A stretch of 35,757 nt of DNA from Alphaproteobacteria bacterium (GTDB lineage: Bacteria; Pseudomonadota; Alphaproteobacteria; Paracaedibacterales; CAITNM01), in assembly GCA_947487955.1 (NCBI GenBank), contig CANKYV010000001.1:107644-143400 (forward strand), in the 5' to 3' direction. A model generated the notes under the pieces. It saw nothing but the letters and a program-made list of their open reading frames with translations, did no database searches and was not told the origin of the DNA. The stretch's first letter is position 1. The number at the start of each line of letters is the position of its first letter. Positions 6,466 to 15,677 of this stretch are shown here, one piece after another. Both the position numbers and the translations under genes were made by a program.

Positions 6466-9400
6466 TTATTTTTAACATTTCTCGCTGCTTTTTCGTAAAG
6501 TAACTATAAAATGCAGGAACTACGAAAAGAGTAAATAACGTACCAATTGTCATGCCTCCGACAATAACCCATCCCAATTGTCTACGGCTTTCAGAGCCTG
6601 CACCCGCCGCAAGCGCCAAAGGCAAAGCACCTAGCACCATTGCACAAGTTGTCATCAAAATCGGGCGTAAACGAATCTTACAGGATTGTATAATTGCTTC
6701 TTCAATACCAACACCTTTTTCATCACGCATTTGATTCGCGTAGGTCACCATCAAAATTCCGTGCTTAGTAATTAGTCCAATAAGCGTAATTAACCCAATA
6801 TTTGAGTACAGATTTAAACTACCACCATGTAAAAAAGCTAACGTGATTACAGCGCCAGTAAGTGATAGTGGCACACTTAACATAATGATAAATGGGTCAC
6901 GCCAACTCTCAAATTGTGCAGCCATGATTAGATAAATAAATGCGATCGCTAATCCAAAAACAAGCGCCATCATTGGGCCTTCTGTCAAAAATCGTTTCGC
7001 TTCATTCATAAAATCAATGCGGTAATCTGTTGTTGTTAAGTCTTTTGCAATGCTTTCAACAATTCTAATGCCGTCCTTCATACTGTATTCTGGCTTTAAA
7101 AGCCCAGAGATCATCGCTGAACGCGCGCGGTTTGTGTGACGTATTTCAACAGGCCCCGCCCTAGAATTCACAACCACAAGCTCTGATAAAGGCACTAGTG
7201 TGCCTTCTTTATCTCCTGCTTTCACAAATAAATTTGTAATATCTTCAGGACTTTGACGAGACTCATTTTCAACCTGAACCATGACATCATAAGTTTTGTT
7301 ATTTTTCTTAAATTTCTCAGCCTTTTTACCTTTAATCAGTGCAGAAATTGTTTCAGCAATAGCGTCTGGCTCAATATTCAACGAGGAAAGTTTATCACGT
7401 AAAACAGTAACCGTATAATCAGCTACATCCCCTCGATAATCGCTAAACATGCCTTGAAAATACCCTGCAGCATGCAGTTCCATTTGTAGATTCCCAGACA
7501 TAGCTTGTAATTCTTGAAAGGGCTTATTAGCACGAATAACAAAATCAACAACACGGCCACTTTCACTGCCGCCACCACCACTTGAACCCGAATCAATTTT
7601 TACTTGAATGCCGGTAATTGGCTCTATAGCTTCTCTTAAGGCTGTAGCAATTTCTTCTGTGTTTCTATGGCGCTCAGAACTATTTTTAAGAACTATACTT
7701 CCTTCAAAAGACGGATTCGTAATGGTGATAACACGCCGTTCAACTTCTGGAATTTTGCCAATAGCCTCGTCTAATATTTTAATGTAACGCTCAGTATAAG
7801 CAATAGTCGCGCTTTGAGGTGATTGGCCTTCAATTTTAATAATCCCTTGATCTTCATAGGGTGTTGTTTCTGCAGGTAGATATTGATAGGTTACGTACCC
7901 TAAACAAGCAATACCAATTGCACCTAGCGCAACAATTAATCGCTTTGGCATTAAAATATTCAAAATGCGTTCATAGCGAGTTTCTAAATTAATCATCCAA
8001 GTTTCTGTAAAGAAATACTCTTTAAATTTGCTCCAATACGAAACGTTTTTTGCTGTGTCTATTTCTTTTTTTGCATGTTCTTCATCCCCTAACAGACGGG
8101 CACACATCATAGGTGAGAGAGTAAGCGCTGCAAATCCAGACAATAAAACAGCCCCAGCAAGCGTAATAGAAAATTCTACTAAGAACTTACCGATACGCCC
8201 TGTTGCCAAAGAAACTGGTGCATAGACTGCAACAAGCGTTAACGTCATCGCAACAATTGCAAAACTAATTTCTTTAATACCCTTATAAGCCGCTTCAAAT
8301 GGCGTCATGCCTAATTCACGATTTCTATGCACGTTCTCAAGCACAACAATGGCATCGTCCACCACTAAACCAATCGCCAAAACCATCGCCATCAAGGTCA
8401 GTGAATTGAGCGTAAAATTAAGTAAATACATTAAAAATAATGCACCTATTAAAGAAACTGGAATTGTTACCAAAGGAATAATTGACGCACGAACTGATCT
8501 TAGAAAGAAAACAACAACTAAAATAACCAATAAGGTTGCTTCAAAAAGAGTACGATAGACCTCATGAATAGACCGCTCAATAAAAGTTGTTGAGTCACTT
8601 GCAATATGAATAGTAATTGTATCAGGCAAATTCTTTTTAACTCTATCAACAACCGCCTTTACCCCACGCGCAACTTCAATAGGATTAGCATTAGACTGTT
8701 TAACAACACCGATGCTAATACCTGCTTTTCCATTGAAATAGGTTTTTGTTTTTTTATCGTCTGAATCAATTTCAGCACGACCAATATCACGTAGCCTTAC
8801 TAAAAAGTCTTTTCTTGGAGCTACGACCATATTTTCAAATTCCTCAGGTTTTTCCAAGGAAGCAATAGTTGTAATTGAATATTCACGGTCTTTTGAAACA
8901 AGCTTTCCAGCAGGTTTTTCAATGTTTTGCTTTTTTACCTGATGCAGCACCTCAGAAACAGTTATCCCATAAGCAGCCAAACTTAAAGGATTTAAATAAA
9001 TTCTCATTACATATTCGCTAGCACCTAAAATATCAACACGAGCAGCCCCACCAACTGCTTCTAGGTCTTTTTCTAATTCACGCTTTGCAAAATCGTGCAA
9101 TTCTCCTGTATCAAGCGTTGCAGAAGTTAACGCTAAGGTAATAATGGCTTTGTCATCTGCACGAGATTTGGTCAAAATTGGTTGTGATGCTTCCTGCGGA
9201 AGTCGATCTTGGCTCTTAGCGAGACGATCACGAATATCGTTAACAGCATCTTCACTTTTTCTTTCTGGGCGGAAAACAATTATAACTTTTGATTCTTCTG
9301 AATTACTGATCGATTCAATTTGATCAACACCTTCAATGCTTGAAACGGCATCTTCAATAACACGAGTGAGCGTTGTTTCAACAACTTCAGGGCTTGCACC

Positions 9401-9556
9401 TGGCAACGAGGACTCAATAGTAACTGTTGTATTAGCAACTGTCGGCAATGCTTGCAAAGGAAGCCTATAAGCACCAACCATACCTAAAAGCACCAGAATA
9501 AGCGTCATCACCCATGCAAAAACCGGACGTTCAATACAAACTTCGGAAATACGCAT
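6455..9556 (-). CDS. RND-family efflux pump permease (AcrB/MexF/HAE1-like)
   Basis: This 1033-residue inner-membrane transporter uses the proton gradient to export drugs or other hydrophobic compounds. It has the RND pattern of two repeats, each with a large periplasmic loop and six membrane helices. The start MRISEVCIERPVFAWVMTLI is typical. Proton-relay residues are intact: the double Asp in TM4 (LAIGLVVDDAIVVLENVHRN) and the TM10 Lys (TLIGLITKHGILMV). A periplasmic GSSGGGGSES stretch is present. It sits 9 bases downstream of the adaptor gene. No outer-membrane TolC-type gene is nearby, so one must be supplied from elsewhere. The substrate cannot be inferred. Confidence 0.95.
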   Translation of the reverse strand: MRISEVCIERPVFAWVMTLILVLLGMVGAYRLPLQALPTVANTTVTIESSLPGASPEVVETTLTRVIEDAVSSIEGVDQIESISNSEESKVIIVFRPERKSEDAVNDIRDRLAKSQDRLPQEASQPILTKSRADDKAIITLALTSATLDTGELHDFAKRELEKDLEAVGGAARVDILGASEYVMRIYLNPLSLAAYGITVSEVLHQVKKQNIEKPAGKLVSKDREYSITTIASLEKPEEFENMVVAPRKDFLVRLRDIGRAEIDSDDKKTKTYFNGKAGISIGVVKQSNANPIEVARGVKAVVDRVKKNLPDTITIHIASDSTTFIERSIHEVYRTLFEATLLVILVVVFFLRSVRASIIPLVTIPVSLIGALFLMYLLNFTLNSLTLMAMVLAIGLVVDDAIVVLENVHRNRELGMTPFEAAYKGIKEISFAIVAMTLTLVAVYAPVSLATGRIGKFLVEFSITLAGAVLLSGFAALTLSPMMCARLLGDEEHAKKEIDTAKNVSYWSKFKEYFFTETWMINLETRYERILNILMPKRLIVALGAIGIACLGYVTYQYLPAETTPYEDQGIIKIEGQSPQSATIAYTERYIKILDEAIGKIPEVERRVITITNPSFEGSIVLKNSSERHRNTEEIATALREAIEPITGIQVKIDSGSSGGGGSESGRVVDFVIRANKPFQELQAMSGNLQMELHAAGYFQGMFSDYRGDVADYTVTVLRDKLSSLNIEPDAIAETISALIKGKKAEKFKKNNKTYDVMVQVENESRQSPEDITNLFVKAGDKEGTLVPLSELVVVNSRAGPVEIRHTNRARSAMISGLLKPEYSMKDGIRIVESIAKDLTTTDYRIDFMNEAKRFLTEGPMMALVFGLAIAFIYLIMAAQFESWRDPFIIMLSVPLSLTGAVITLAFLHGGSLNLYSNIGLITLIGLITKHGILMVTYANQMRDEKGVGIEEAIIQSCKIRLRPILMTTCAMVLGALPLALAAGAGSESRRQLGWVIVGGMTIGTLFTLFVVPAFYSYFTKKQREMLKISVA

Positions 9557-9565
9557 TGCGCCCCA

Positions 9566-10783
9566 CTATAACATTATTTTTACAGATGGATCTGGCATGT
9601 TGGAAATTTTAACCTTTGCACCATCACTAAGTTTTATCTGCCCAGAAGTTACAACAATTTGTCCAGGCTGTAAGCCAGCAACAATTTCAACTTGTCCATT
9701 TTCACGTGCTCCGGTTAGGACGCGACGTTTTTCAGCACGCCCTCTCTCAACCACCCACACATACTCAATTTCACCAATACGATCTACTGATGATTCATCA
9801 ACAGTCATGGCATTGCCTTTTTCACCAACAATTAAGCTTACATTTGCAAATAGACCATCACGTAATAAATTATCAGGATTTGGAATCACACCTTTAACTT
9901 GAATACTGTGGCTTTCCTGCTCAACTTTAGCATCAACAGCTTCTATCATACCTGTAAATACTTGGTCTTTAAACGCACTTACCTTGACCTCAACTACTTG
10001 GCCTGCTCCAACATCATGAATATTTTTTTCAGGAACCTTAAATGTTACCTTGACCGCTTTATTGTCGACAATCGTTACAAGCTCTGTAGCCCCCTGCACA
10101 AAGGCACCTGAACTTATATTGATAATTCCTATAGCACCATCAAATGGAGCCCTAATATTTGCTTTCTCAAGATTCGCTTTTGCTTGCAAAAGTTTACCTT
10201 CTGTCATTTTTAGCCTTGCACTCTCTTCACCAAGTTGTTTATCACTTGCTGCTTTTTGTGCATGCAATTTAGCAATACGTTCAAAACTAGATTTTGCGTG
10301 CTCTAACTCACCTTCAGCAATTTGTACAGCAGCTTTATATTCCGCATCTTCAAAACGAATAATCAAATCACCTTTTTTGACATTGCCACCTTCTGTGAAC
10401 AATATTTCAGCAATACGACCTGAAAGTTCAGATTTAATAACCACCATAGCATTTGCTCGTAAATGCCCGACCGTATTAATACGTCTGCTAACTGTACCAA
10501 GATTTACTGTTTGTGCCTCAATAACACGTACTCTTTGTTCACGATCAACAGATCTGTCAGTGCTCATTGCTGCAATGCAAATCGAGCGAGTGAGAGGCTT
10601 ACCCACTCTTAAAGAAACAAACCACAACATTAAAAAGCAAATAACAATAGCTAAAGCAGCTAAGATTGCTTGGCTTGGATTTAATGTTTTCAAAAATCGA
10701 ATATAGCGCATCCGTATATTTTCTTTAACCTTATATGCTTTCAATGGTAACTTAAGGAACTTTAACAATTCCTTAAAGCTCAT
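9566..10783 (-). CDS. RND efflux adaptor (membrane fusion protein, AcrA/MexE-like)
   Basis: This periplasmic adaptor links the RND pump to an outer-membrane channel. One membrane anchor is visible (PSQAILAALAIVICFLMLWF), then a barrel-sandwich half (VVIKSELSGRIAEILFTEGG, VKKGDLIIRFED), a coiled-coil hairpin (AEGELEHAKSSFERIAKLHA to KLLQAKANLEKA), the second lipoyl half (IRAPFDGAIGIINIS), the beta-barrel and the membrane-proximal domain ending LKLSDGAKVKIS-like. The frame extends to a TTG at 10819. I prefer the ATG at 10783 (405 residues) because AAGGA lies just upstream; ATGs at 10795 and 10711 are alternatives. The cytoplasmic N-terminal lead is unusually long and basic. It is the first gene of the run and divergent from tRNA-Lys. 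Confidence 0.9.
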   Translation of the reverse strand: MSFKELLKFLKLPLKAYKVKENIRMRYIRFLKTLNPSQAILAALAIVICFLMLWFVSLRVGKPLTRSICIAAMSTDRSVDREQRVRVIEAQTVNLGTVSRRINTVGHLRANAMVVIKSELSGRIAEILFTEGGNVKKGDLIIRFEDAEYKAAVQIAEGELEHAKSSFERIAKLHAQKAASDKQLGEESARLKMTEGKLLQAKANLEKANIRAPFDGAIGIINISSGAFVQGATELVTIVDNKAVKVTFKVPEKNIHDVGAGQVVEVKVSAFKDQVFTGMIEAVDAKVEQESHSIQVKGVIPNPDNLLRDGLFANVSLIVGEKGNAMTVDESSVDRIGEIEYVWVVERGRAEKRRVLTGARENGQVEIVAGLQPGQIVVTSGQIKLSDGAKVKISNMPDPSVKIML

Positions 10784-10808
10784 AACTTCCTTCATGCCAG
10801 AAAAAAGG

Positions 10809-10837
10809 TTGACCTTCAACCGCTAATTAATTATAAA
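10809..10837 (+). promoter_or_regulatory. Promoter of tRNA-Lys (and probably truA)
   Basis: TTGACC (10809-10814), a 17-base spacer and TATAAA (10832-10837) form a near-consensus sigma70 promoter. Transcription would start near 10844, about 10 bases before the tRNA. The -35 box lies inside the longest possible frame of the divergent adaptor gene, which further favours a downstream start for that gene. Confidence 0.7.
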
Positions 10838-10854
10838 CGTATAGATATGTCTTA

Positions 10855-10930
10855 GGGCCCTTAGCTCAGTCGGTAGAGCATCTGACTTTTAATCAGGGGG
10901 TCGAAGGTTCGAATCCTTCAGGGCCCACCA
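10855..10930 (+). tRNA. tRNA-Lys (anticodon UUU)
   Basis: A 76-base cloverleaf with encoded CCA. The acceptor GGGCCCT pairs with AGGGCCC. The D arm is GCTC...GAGC with AGTCGGTA. The anticodon stem TCTGA/TCAGG encloses loop CTTTTAA, giving anticodon TTT. The T arm is GAAGG TTCGAAT CCTTC. All stems are intact. Position 39 is U, the site that TruA, encoded 20 bases downstream, would modify. No terminator lies between the tRNA and truA. Confidence 0.98.
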
Positions 10931-10950
10931 ATTTTAGACTTCTGAGTATT

Positions 10951-11691
10951 TTGAAACGTTATCGATTTATCCTTGAGTATGATGGTTCTCAATTTTTTGG
11001 CTGGCAACGTCAGCTACTGAAGCCAACAGCACAACAAACACTAGAAGACCAATTGGCTTTTCTTACAAAACATTCAGTCACTGTGCACGGCGCAGGCCGC
11101 ACTGACACAGGCGTTCATGCAACAGGACAAGTAGCTCATGCGGATTTAGACTATCCACATGATCCTTATCGACTTCAAGCAGCTCTTAATCATTTTTTGA
11201 TTCCTAAAGGGCTCTCTGTCGTTGCTTGTGAAGAAGTTGATCAGAATTTTCATGCACGCTACGGCGCTAGTTGTCGTTTTTACCAATATTCTATTCTTAA
11301 TAGAGCAGCACCAGCCGTTTGGGATAAAAAAGTTTGGCATGTAACACAAAAACTCAACGCAGATCTTATGAATAAGGCAGCACAACACCTTGTAGGTACT
11401 TATGATTTTTCTTCTTTTCGTGACAGCCAGTGTCAAAGCAAAAGCCCTATTAAAACTCTTTCACAATTTTTCGTTAAACGTCATGACGAGATAATTGTAG
11501 CCACTATTAAGGCTCCATCATTTTTACACCATCAAGTACGCATCATGATAGGAACTCTAAAAGCAGTAGGCTCTGAAACCATTAGCATAGAAAATTTTAT
11601 TCAAATTCGTGACGCAAAAGACAGAACAAAAGCGGGACAAACTGCCCCGCCTAATGGTCTTACTCTCACACGTGTAGAATATCACGATTAA
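10951..11691 (+). CDS. truA: tRNA pseudouridine(38-40) synthase TruA
   Basis: The 246-residue protein isomerises uridines 38-40 of the anticodon stem-loop in many tRNAs. It starts MKRYRFILEYDGSQFFGWQR and has the catalytic motif GAGRTDTGVHATGQVAH, whose Asp (RTD) attacks the uracil ring. It also has NFHARYGASCRFYQY, YDFSSFRDSQCQSKSPIKTL and FLHHQVRIMIGTLKAVGS. Length is normal for bacterial TruA. The start is TTG at 10951, only 20 bases after the tRNA CCA end, with no strong ribosome binding site. Its message is therefore probably released by tRNA 3' processing and has a very short leader. It converges on the FYDLN gene. Confidence 0.96.
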   Translation: MKRYRFILEYDGSQFFGWQRQLLKPTAQQTLEDQLAFLTKHSVTVHGAGRTDTGVHATGQVAHADLDYPHDPYRLQAALNHFLIPKGLSVVACEEVDQNFHARYGASCRFYQYSILNRAAPAVWDKKVWHVTQKLNADLMNKAAQHLVGTYDFSSFRDSQCQSKSPIKTLSQFFVKRHDEIIVATIKAPSFLHHQVRIMIGTLKAVGSETISIENFIQIRDAKDRTKAGQTAPPNGLTLTRVEYHD

Positions 11692-11706
11692 TTGAAATAT
11701 TCTTAG

Positions 11707-11722
11707 AAAGCGGCCGCTTTTT
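11707..11722. terminator. Possible terminator hairpin between truA and the FYDLN gene
   Basis: AAAGCGGCCGCTTT is a perfect palindrome followed by a T-run on the plus strand (11718-11722) and preceded by A residues. As RNA it gives a short stem with a GGCC loop. It sits in the 48-base gap between convergent genes, where a bidirectional terminator would be expected. The stem is short, so support is moderate. Confidence 0.4.
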
Positions 11723-11739
11723 ATACGACCTCAATATAT

Positions 11740-12039
11740 TTAGTGGACGTCTTCGTCTAAATCAGCAGGAAGGTCACCAAATCCTGGATCTTCCTCTTCT
11801 TCTAGCAAGGCCGGATCAGCCACTACTGGATCCACGCTATCCACCAACGCTAGATCAAAGTCATCCAACGGCAATACTGCCTCTTTTACAGCAGTACGTT
11901 CACGTTTACCACGGATAGTTGTATGAAGTTCACACGTTGCCCCACACTTTGGACAAATCGCAGGAGATTTACGAAGATCATAAAAACGAGCACCACATGC
12001 AGCACAAGTACGCTTCACTCCCCAAGATAATTCAGCCAC
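11740..12039 (-). CDS. TIGR02300-type 'FYDLN acid' zinc-ribbon protein
   Basis: This 99-residue protein belongs to a small alphaproteobacterial family of unknown function. It has an N-terminal zinc ribbon (CAACGARFYDLRKSPAICPK; CxxC...CxxC) including the family's FYDL signature, a middle basic stretch and a long acidic tail (LEEEEDPGFGDLPADLDEDV). The frame could start at 12081, but I chose the GTG at 12039: AAGGA lies 5 bases upstream of it, and it gives a start (VAELSWGVKRTC) that fits relatives, which begin close to the WGxKRxC motif. Its role is not known. The acidic tail and ribbon suggest nucleic-acid or protein binding, which is inference only. Confidence 0.88.
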   Translation of the reverse strand: MAELSWGVKRTCAACGARFYDLRKSPAICPKCGATCELHTTIRGKRERTAVKEAVLPLDDFDLALVDSVDPVVADPALLEEEEDPGFGDLPADLDEDVH

Positions 12040-12247
12040 TTTTTTCCTTATAAAAAAATTCCCTTTGTTTGGGAATGCCATGAAATAGAAATTTTGTCAA
12101 AAGATTTATGCAATAATTATTCATAATCAACCTAAAAAACTTTTTTAGCTGATGTTTTAAATTTTGAAAAAAGATTGAAATCTAGCACAGCCCCTTAAAA
12201 TATTTATCGCGCAAATTTTATAATTCATGCATATTTCCAGTTTTTCT

Positions 12248-12276
12248 TTGAATTTCTCTTCTAAACAATATATAAT
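12248..12276 (+). promoter_or_regulatory. Promoter of the typA-ccmB-like-lpxK operon
   Basis: TTGAAT (12248-12253), exactly 17 bases of spacer and a perfect TATAAT (12271-12276). The predicted transcription start is about 25 bases before the typA ATG. It lies in the 268-base AT-rich region between the divergent FYDLN gene and typA, in which I see no other gene. Confidence 0.7.
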
Positions 12277-12307
12277 TCGACTTCGTAACAAATAAAAAAT
12301 AAGAAAA

Positions 12308-14131
12308 ATGCAGCTTCGTAACATTGCTATTATTGCTCACGTTGACCACGGAAAAACAACTCTAGTGGATAATCTTTTAAAACAAAGCGGCACTTTCCGC
12401 ATTAACCAGCAAGTTGCCGAGCGCGCTATGGATAGCAATGACCTTGAGCGTGAACGCGGCATTACTATTCTTGCTAAATGCACCTCTTTAACCTGGAATG
12501 ACTACCGTATTAATATTGTCGATACCCCTGGTCACGCTGATTTTGGCGGTGAAGTTGAACGTATTTTAAGTATGGTTGATGGTGTTGTAATTTTGGTAGA
12601 TGCTGCTGAAGGACCACTTCCACAGACAAAATTTGTACTTGGTAAAGCTTTAAAACTTGGGTTGCGCCCAATTGTTGTGATTAACAAAATTGATCGACAA
12701 GATGCACGTCCCGAAGAAGTTTTAAATGAGATTTTTGATCTGTTTGTGGCAATGGATGCATCCGATGAACAGCTAGACTTTCCTATACTATACGCCTCAG
12801 GAAGAAATGGTTGGGCTATAAAAGAACTTAGTGAGCCACAAGAAAACCTTACCCCTATGTTTGAAGAGATCACAAGACATGTTCCAGCTCCTCGCCAAAA
12901 AGCAGAGGGTCCATTTTCTATGCTTGTAACAACTTTGGAATATGATCCTTATCTTGGGCGTATTTTAACAGGACGCGTTGAGACAGGAAGCATAAAAATT
13001 AACACCCCTATTCGCGTTTTTAATCAACTAGGAGAACAGGTTGAACAAGGACGTATTGCAAAATTACTAAGTTTTCGAGGACTAGAACGCATCGCTGTTG
13101 ATGAAGCTCAAGCAGGTGACATTATTGCGGTAGCAGGCCTTGAAAAAAGTACTGTTGCAGACACAATTTGCGCCTTAGACGTTACGCAACCAATTAAGGC
13201 TCAGCCTATTGACCCCCCAACTTTAGCAATGACATTTTCAATAAATGATTCACCCTTAGCAGGTCAAGAAGGCACAAAACTTACGTCTCGTGTACTGCGT
13301 GATCGCTTAATGCGTGAAGCTGAAGGAAATGTAGCTATTCGTATTACTCAAACATCAGATGGCGATGCATACGAAGTGGCTGGTCGAGGAGAGCTCCAGC
13401 TTGGAGTATTAATTGAAACCATGCGCCGTGAAGGATTTGAGCTTTCAATCAGTCGTCCTCGAGTATTATATAAAGTCGATGAAGCAACAGGTCAAAAGCT
13501 TGAGCCAATTGAAGAAATTGTTATTGATGTAGACGAAGAATACGTAGGCACTGTTGTTGAAGCCTTAAGCTTACGTAAAGCAGAAATGCAAGACATGTTC
13601 CCATCAGGTGGTGGAAAAACTCGAATTGTTTTCCATGGACCTTCACGAGGCCTCATTGGTTTTCATGGGCAATTTCTTACAATTACACGCGGAACTGGTG
13701 TAATGAATCGTCTATTTCATGGATATGCTCCATTTAAAGGTACTATCGAAGGGCGCATAAATGGAGTGCTTATTTCTAATGGTACGGGTGAAGCAGTTGG
13801 GTATGCTTTATGGAAACTTGAAGATCGCGGCATTATGTTTGTTGAGCATGGCACTAAAGTTTATGAAGGCATGATCATTGGTGAAAATAATCGAGATAAT
13901 GACCTTGAAATAAACCCCCTAAAAGCAAAACAACTTACTAACGTACGCGCTTCTGGAAAAGACGAAGCAATTCGCTTATCCCCCCCTAAAATAATGACAT
14001 TAGAACAAGCCATTACTTATATTGAGGAAGACGAGCGTGTTGAAGTGACACCAAAATCTATTCGTATTCGCAAAGCAATTTTAGATCCAAATGATCGTAA
14101 AAAATTTGAAAAATCATTCAATAAGTCATGA
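12308..14131 (+). CDS. typA: Translational GTPase TypA/BipA
   Basis: The 607-residue protein is a ribosome-binding GTPase of the EF-G/LepA class that aids 50S assembly and growth under stress. All G motifs are visible: [14 protein letters not shown] (P-loop), [16 protein letters not shown] (switch I), [15 protein letters not shown] (switch II), [13 protein letters not shown] (NKxD) and the YASGRNGWA equivalent of SAL. Domain II, the EF-G-like domains and the TypA-specific C-terminal domain ([35 protein letters not shown]) follow. Length is as in E. coli BipA. Its TGA overlaps the ATG of the next gene (ATGA), so the two are translationally coupled. Confidence 0.97.
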   Translation: MQLRNIAIIAHVDHGKTTLVDNLLKQSGTFRINQQVAERAMDSNDLERERGITILAKCTSLTWNDYRINIVDTPGHADFGGEVERILSMVDGVVILVDAAEGPLPQTKFVLGKALKLGLRPIVVINKIDRQDARPEEVLNEIFDLFVAMDASDEQLDFPILYASGRNGWAIKELSEPQENLTPMFEEITRHVPAPRQKAEGPFSMLVTTLEYDPYLGRILTGRVETGSIKINTPIRVFNQLGEQVEQGRIAKLLSFRGLERIAVDEAQAGDIIAVAGLEKSTVADTICALDVTQPIKAQPIDPPTLAMTFSINDSPLAGQEGTKLTSRVLRDRLMREAEGNVAIRITQTSDGDAYEVAGRGELQLGVLIETMRREGFELSISRPRVLYKVDEATGQKLEPIEEIVIDVDEEYVGTVVEALSLRKAEMQDMFPSGGGKTRIVFHGPSRGLIGFHGQFLTITRGTGVMNRLFHGYAPFKGTIEGRINGVLISNGTGEAVGYALWKLEDRGIMFVEHGTKVYEGMIIGENNRDNDLEINPLKAKQLTNVRASGKDEAIRLSPPKIMTLEQAITYIEEDERVEVTPKSIRIRKAILDPNDRKKFEKSFNKS

Positions 14132-14703
14132 CATTTCGTAGTGCTTGTATAATTTCTGTTCTGGCTCATCGCCAGCATTTCTTGCAAGCACCTCTTCTTT
14201 TTTTATGGATTATCGTAATTCTTCATATTTTAGGGATAAATATTGAGCCAATAACAATGCTGTTAATAGGCGCAATTATAACTGTTTATCAACAATTTTC
14301 TTTGCATATCGAAGATACTGTAGATGGTTTTTTTGATCATTGCCGCTACAATGGCCTTCATTCTCTTGCCTATGCTTTTGCAAAATCTATTAGCATATGG
14401 ATTAGCACACTTTTACCAATGACTTTAACATTGTTCTTTCTAGGCACAGGATTTAACGAGTCACTTATTGTATTTTCGCAATGGATAACACTTAGTTCTT
14501 GCATTGCTTGCATTCTTACTATTAATTCCGATTCAAATCCTTTTAAATTACTCTTAGGTTGGCTTCCCTTGTTAACGGCTCCTTTCATCTTCCTAATAGA
14601 TTTTTTACAAACAATGAGTGGAAATAGTCTAATGATTTTGCTTGGATGTGATATAATGTTAGTGAGTAGTGTTTATGTTTCGTCCATTTTTCAAAAAAAT
14701 TAA
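14128..14703 (+). CDS. Divergent CcmB-like integral membrane protein (haem exporter subunit B?)
   Basis: This 191-residue protein has about six hydrophobic segments. The layout resembles CcmB, the membrane part of the CcmAB ABC transporter for cytochrome c maturation: a first membrane span, then FSLHIEDTVDGFFDHCRYNG, which parallels the CcmB 'FxxDxxDGTLEQL' loop, then AYAFAKSISIWISTLLPMTL, which parallels the 'LAKxLAHW' helix. A later segment (LKLLLGWLPLLTAPFIFLID, read approximately) fits the CcmB 'LPLxxPxLIF' helix. It is shorter than usual (about 220) and diverged. The upstream overlap with typA and the close lpxK suggest an operon. No ccmA is in the window. If it is not CcmB, it is an unassigned membrane protein. 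Confidence 0.55.
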   Translation: MTFRSACIISVLAHRQHFLQAPLLFLWIIVILHILGINIEPITMLLIGAIITVYQQFSLHIEDTVDGFFDHCRYNGLHSLAYAFAKSISIWISTLLPMTLTLFFLGTGFNESLIVFSQWITLSSCIACILTINSDSNPFKLLLGWLPLLTAPFIFLIDFLQTMSGNSLMILLGCDIMLVSSVYVSSIFQKN

Positions 14704-14711
14704 GTGAAAAA

Positions 14712-15671
14712 ATGTTTTTTTTAGCTCCTAAATTTTGGCGACAAAATAATATGTTAAGCCGCTCTCTTCGCCCTATTGCATGGGTGTATGAGTATGCAAG
14801 TTTATGGTATGCCAAACGCACAAAAACTCAGAAAGTTTCCGTGCCTGTTATTTGTGTTGGTAATCTCGTTATGGGAGGAGCAGGAAAAACTCCCACCGTT
14901 TTAGCTTTAGTCGATATATTAAAACAAATGAATCATACTCCTCATATCTTAAGTAGAGGATATGGAGCCGTTATTAAAGATTCCATCCGAGTCGACTCGC
15001 AAAAACATAATTATCTGCAAGTTGGTGATGAAGCCTTATTATTAGCAGAAAAAGCACCAACTTGGGCAGGACAAGACAGAGTGCTCTCGGCAAAACTTGC
15101 CATCAGTCACGGCGCTAGCGTTATCATTATGGATGATGGCTTACAAAATAATAGCTTGCATAAAGATTTGAGCTTCTTAGTAGTTGATACACTACAAGGA
15201 TTTGGGAATGGACTTGTTTTTCCCGCTGGACCATTACGTGAATCACCGCAACGAGGAGTACAAAAAACAAATTTAACTATCGCTATAGGTAACGAAGATT
15301 TACCAAAAGGCATTCCTCAAGCAACACGAGCTCATATGACTGCCGTTGGCACAGTACAACCAAGACCTGTCATTGCTTTTGCGGGACTCGGATATCCTGA
15401 AAAATTCAACCGCACTCTTCAAGATTATGGTTTTGAAGTAAAGCGTTTTATTCCATTTCCTGATCATCATCCTTATACAATTCCAGAAATGGAACGTTTA
15501 TTAAAAATGACTATCCGTAGAAAAATTGATTTAATAACCACTGCTAAAGATTTTTTACGCATTCCAGAGCATTTTAAAAAGAAAATTTCTGTTTTTAACG
15601 TCGACTTACAATTTGAAGATCCCGAAGAACTTCATGCGCTTATAGCTTCTAAAATACAGACTATTTCTTAG
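14712..15671 (+). CDS. lpxK: Tetraacyldisaccharide 4'-kinase LpxK
   Basis: The 319-residue inner-membrane-associated kinase phosphorylates the 4' position of the lipid A precursor. The start (APKFWRQNNMLSRSLRPIAW) is the usual hydrophobic membrane-association helix. The P-loop is variant but typical for LpxK (GNLVMGGAGKTP). HILSRGYGA, VGDEALLLA, VIIMDDGLQN (catalytic Asp region) and VFPAGPLRESPQRG follow, with LITTAKDFLRIP near the end. It begins 8 bases after the CcmB-like gene. It shows that the organism makes lipid A, together with kdsD at 32552. It converges on nuoN with only a 6-base gap. Confidence 0.95.
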   Translation: MFFLAPKFWRQNNMLSRSLRPIAWVYEYASLWYAKRTKTQKVSVPVICVGNLVMGGAGKTPTVLALVDILKQMNHTPHILSRGYGAVIKDSIRVDSQKHNYLQVGDEALLLAEKAPTWAGQDRVLSAKLAISHGASVIIMDDGLQNNSLHKDLSFLVVDTLQGFGNGLVFPAGPLRESPQRGVQKTNLTIAIGNEDLPKGIPQATRAHMTAVGTVQPRPVIAFAGLGYPEKFNRTLQDYGFEVKRFIPFPDHHPYTIPEMERLLKMTIRRKIDLITTAKDFLRIPEHFKKKISVFNVDLQFEDPEELHALIASKIQTIS

Positions 15672-15677
15672 TAAATA

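Noticed and set aside
10855-10930. tRNA-Lys as an attachment site for an integrated island
   Set aside because: I saw no copy of the tRNA 3' end elsewhere in the window and no integrase.
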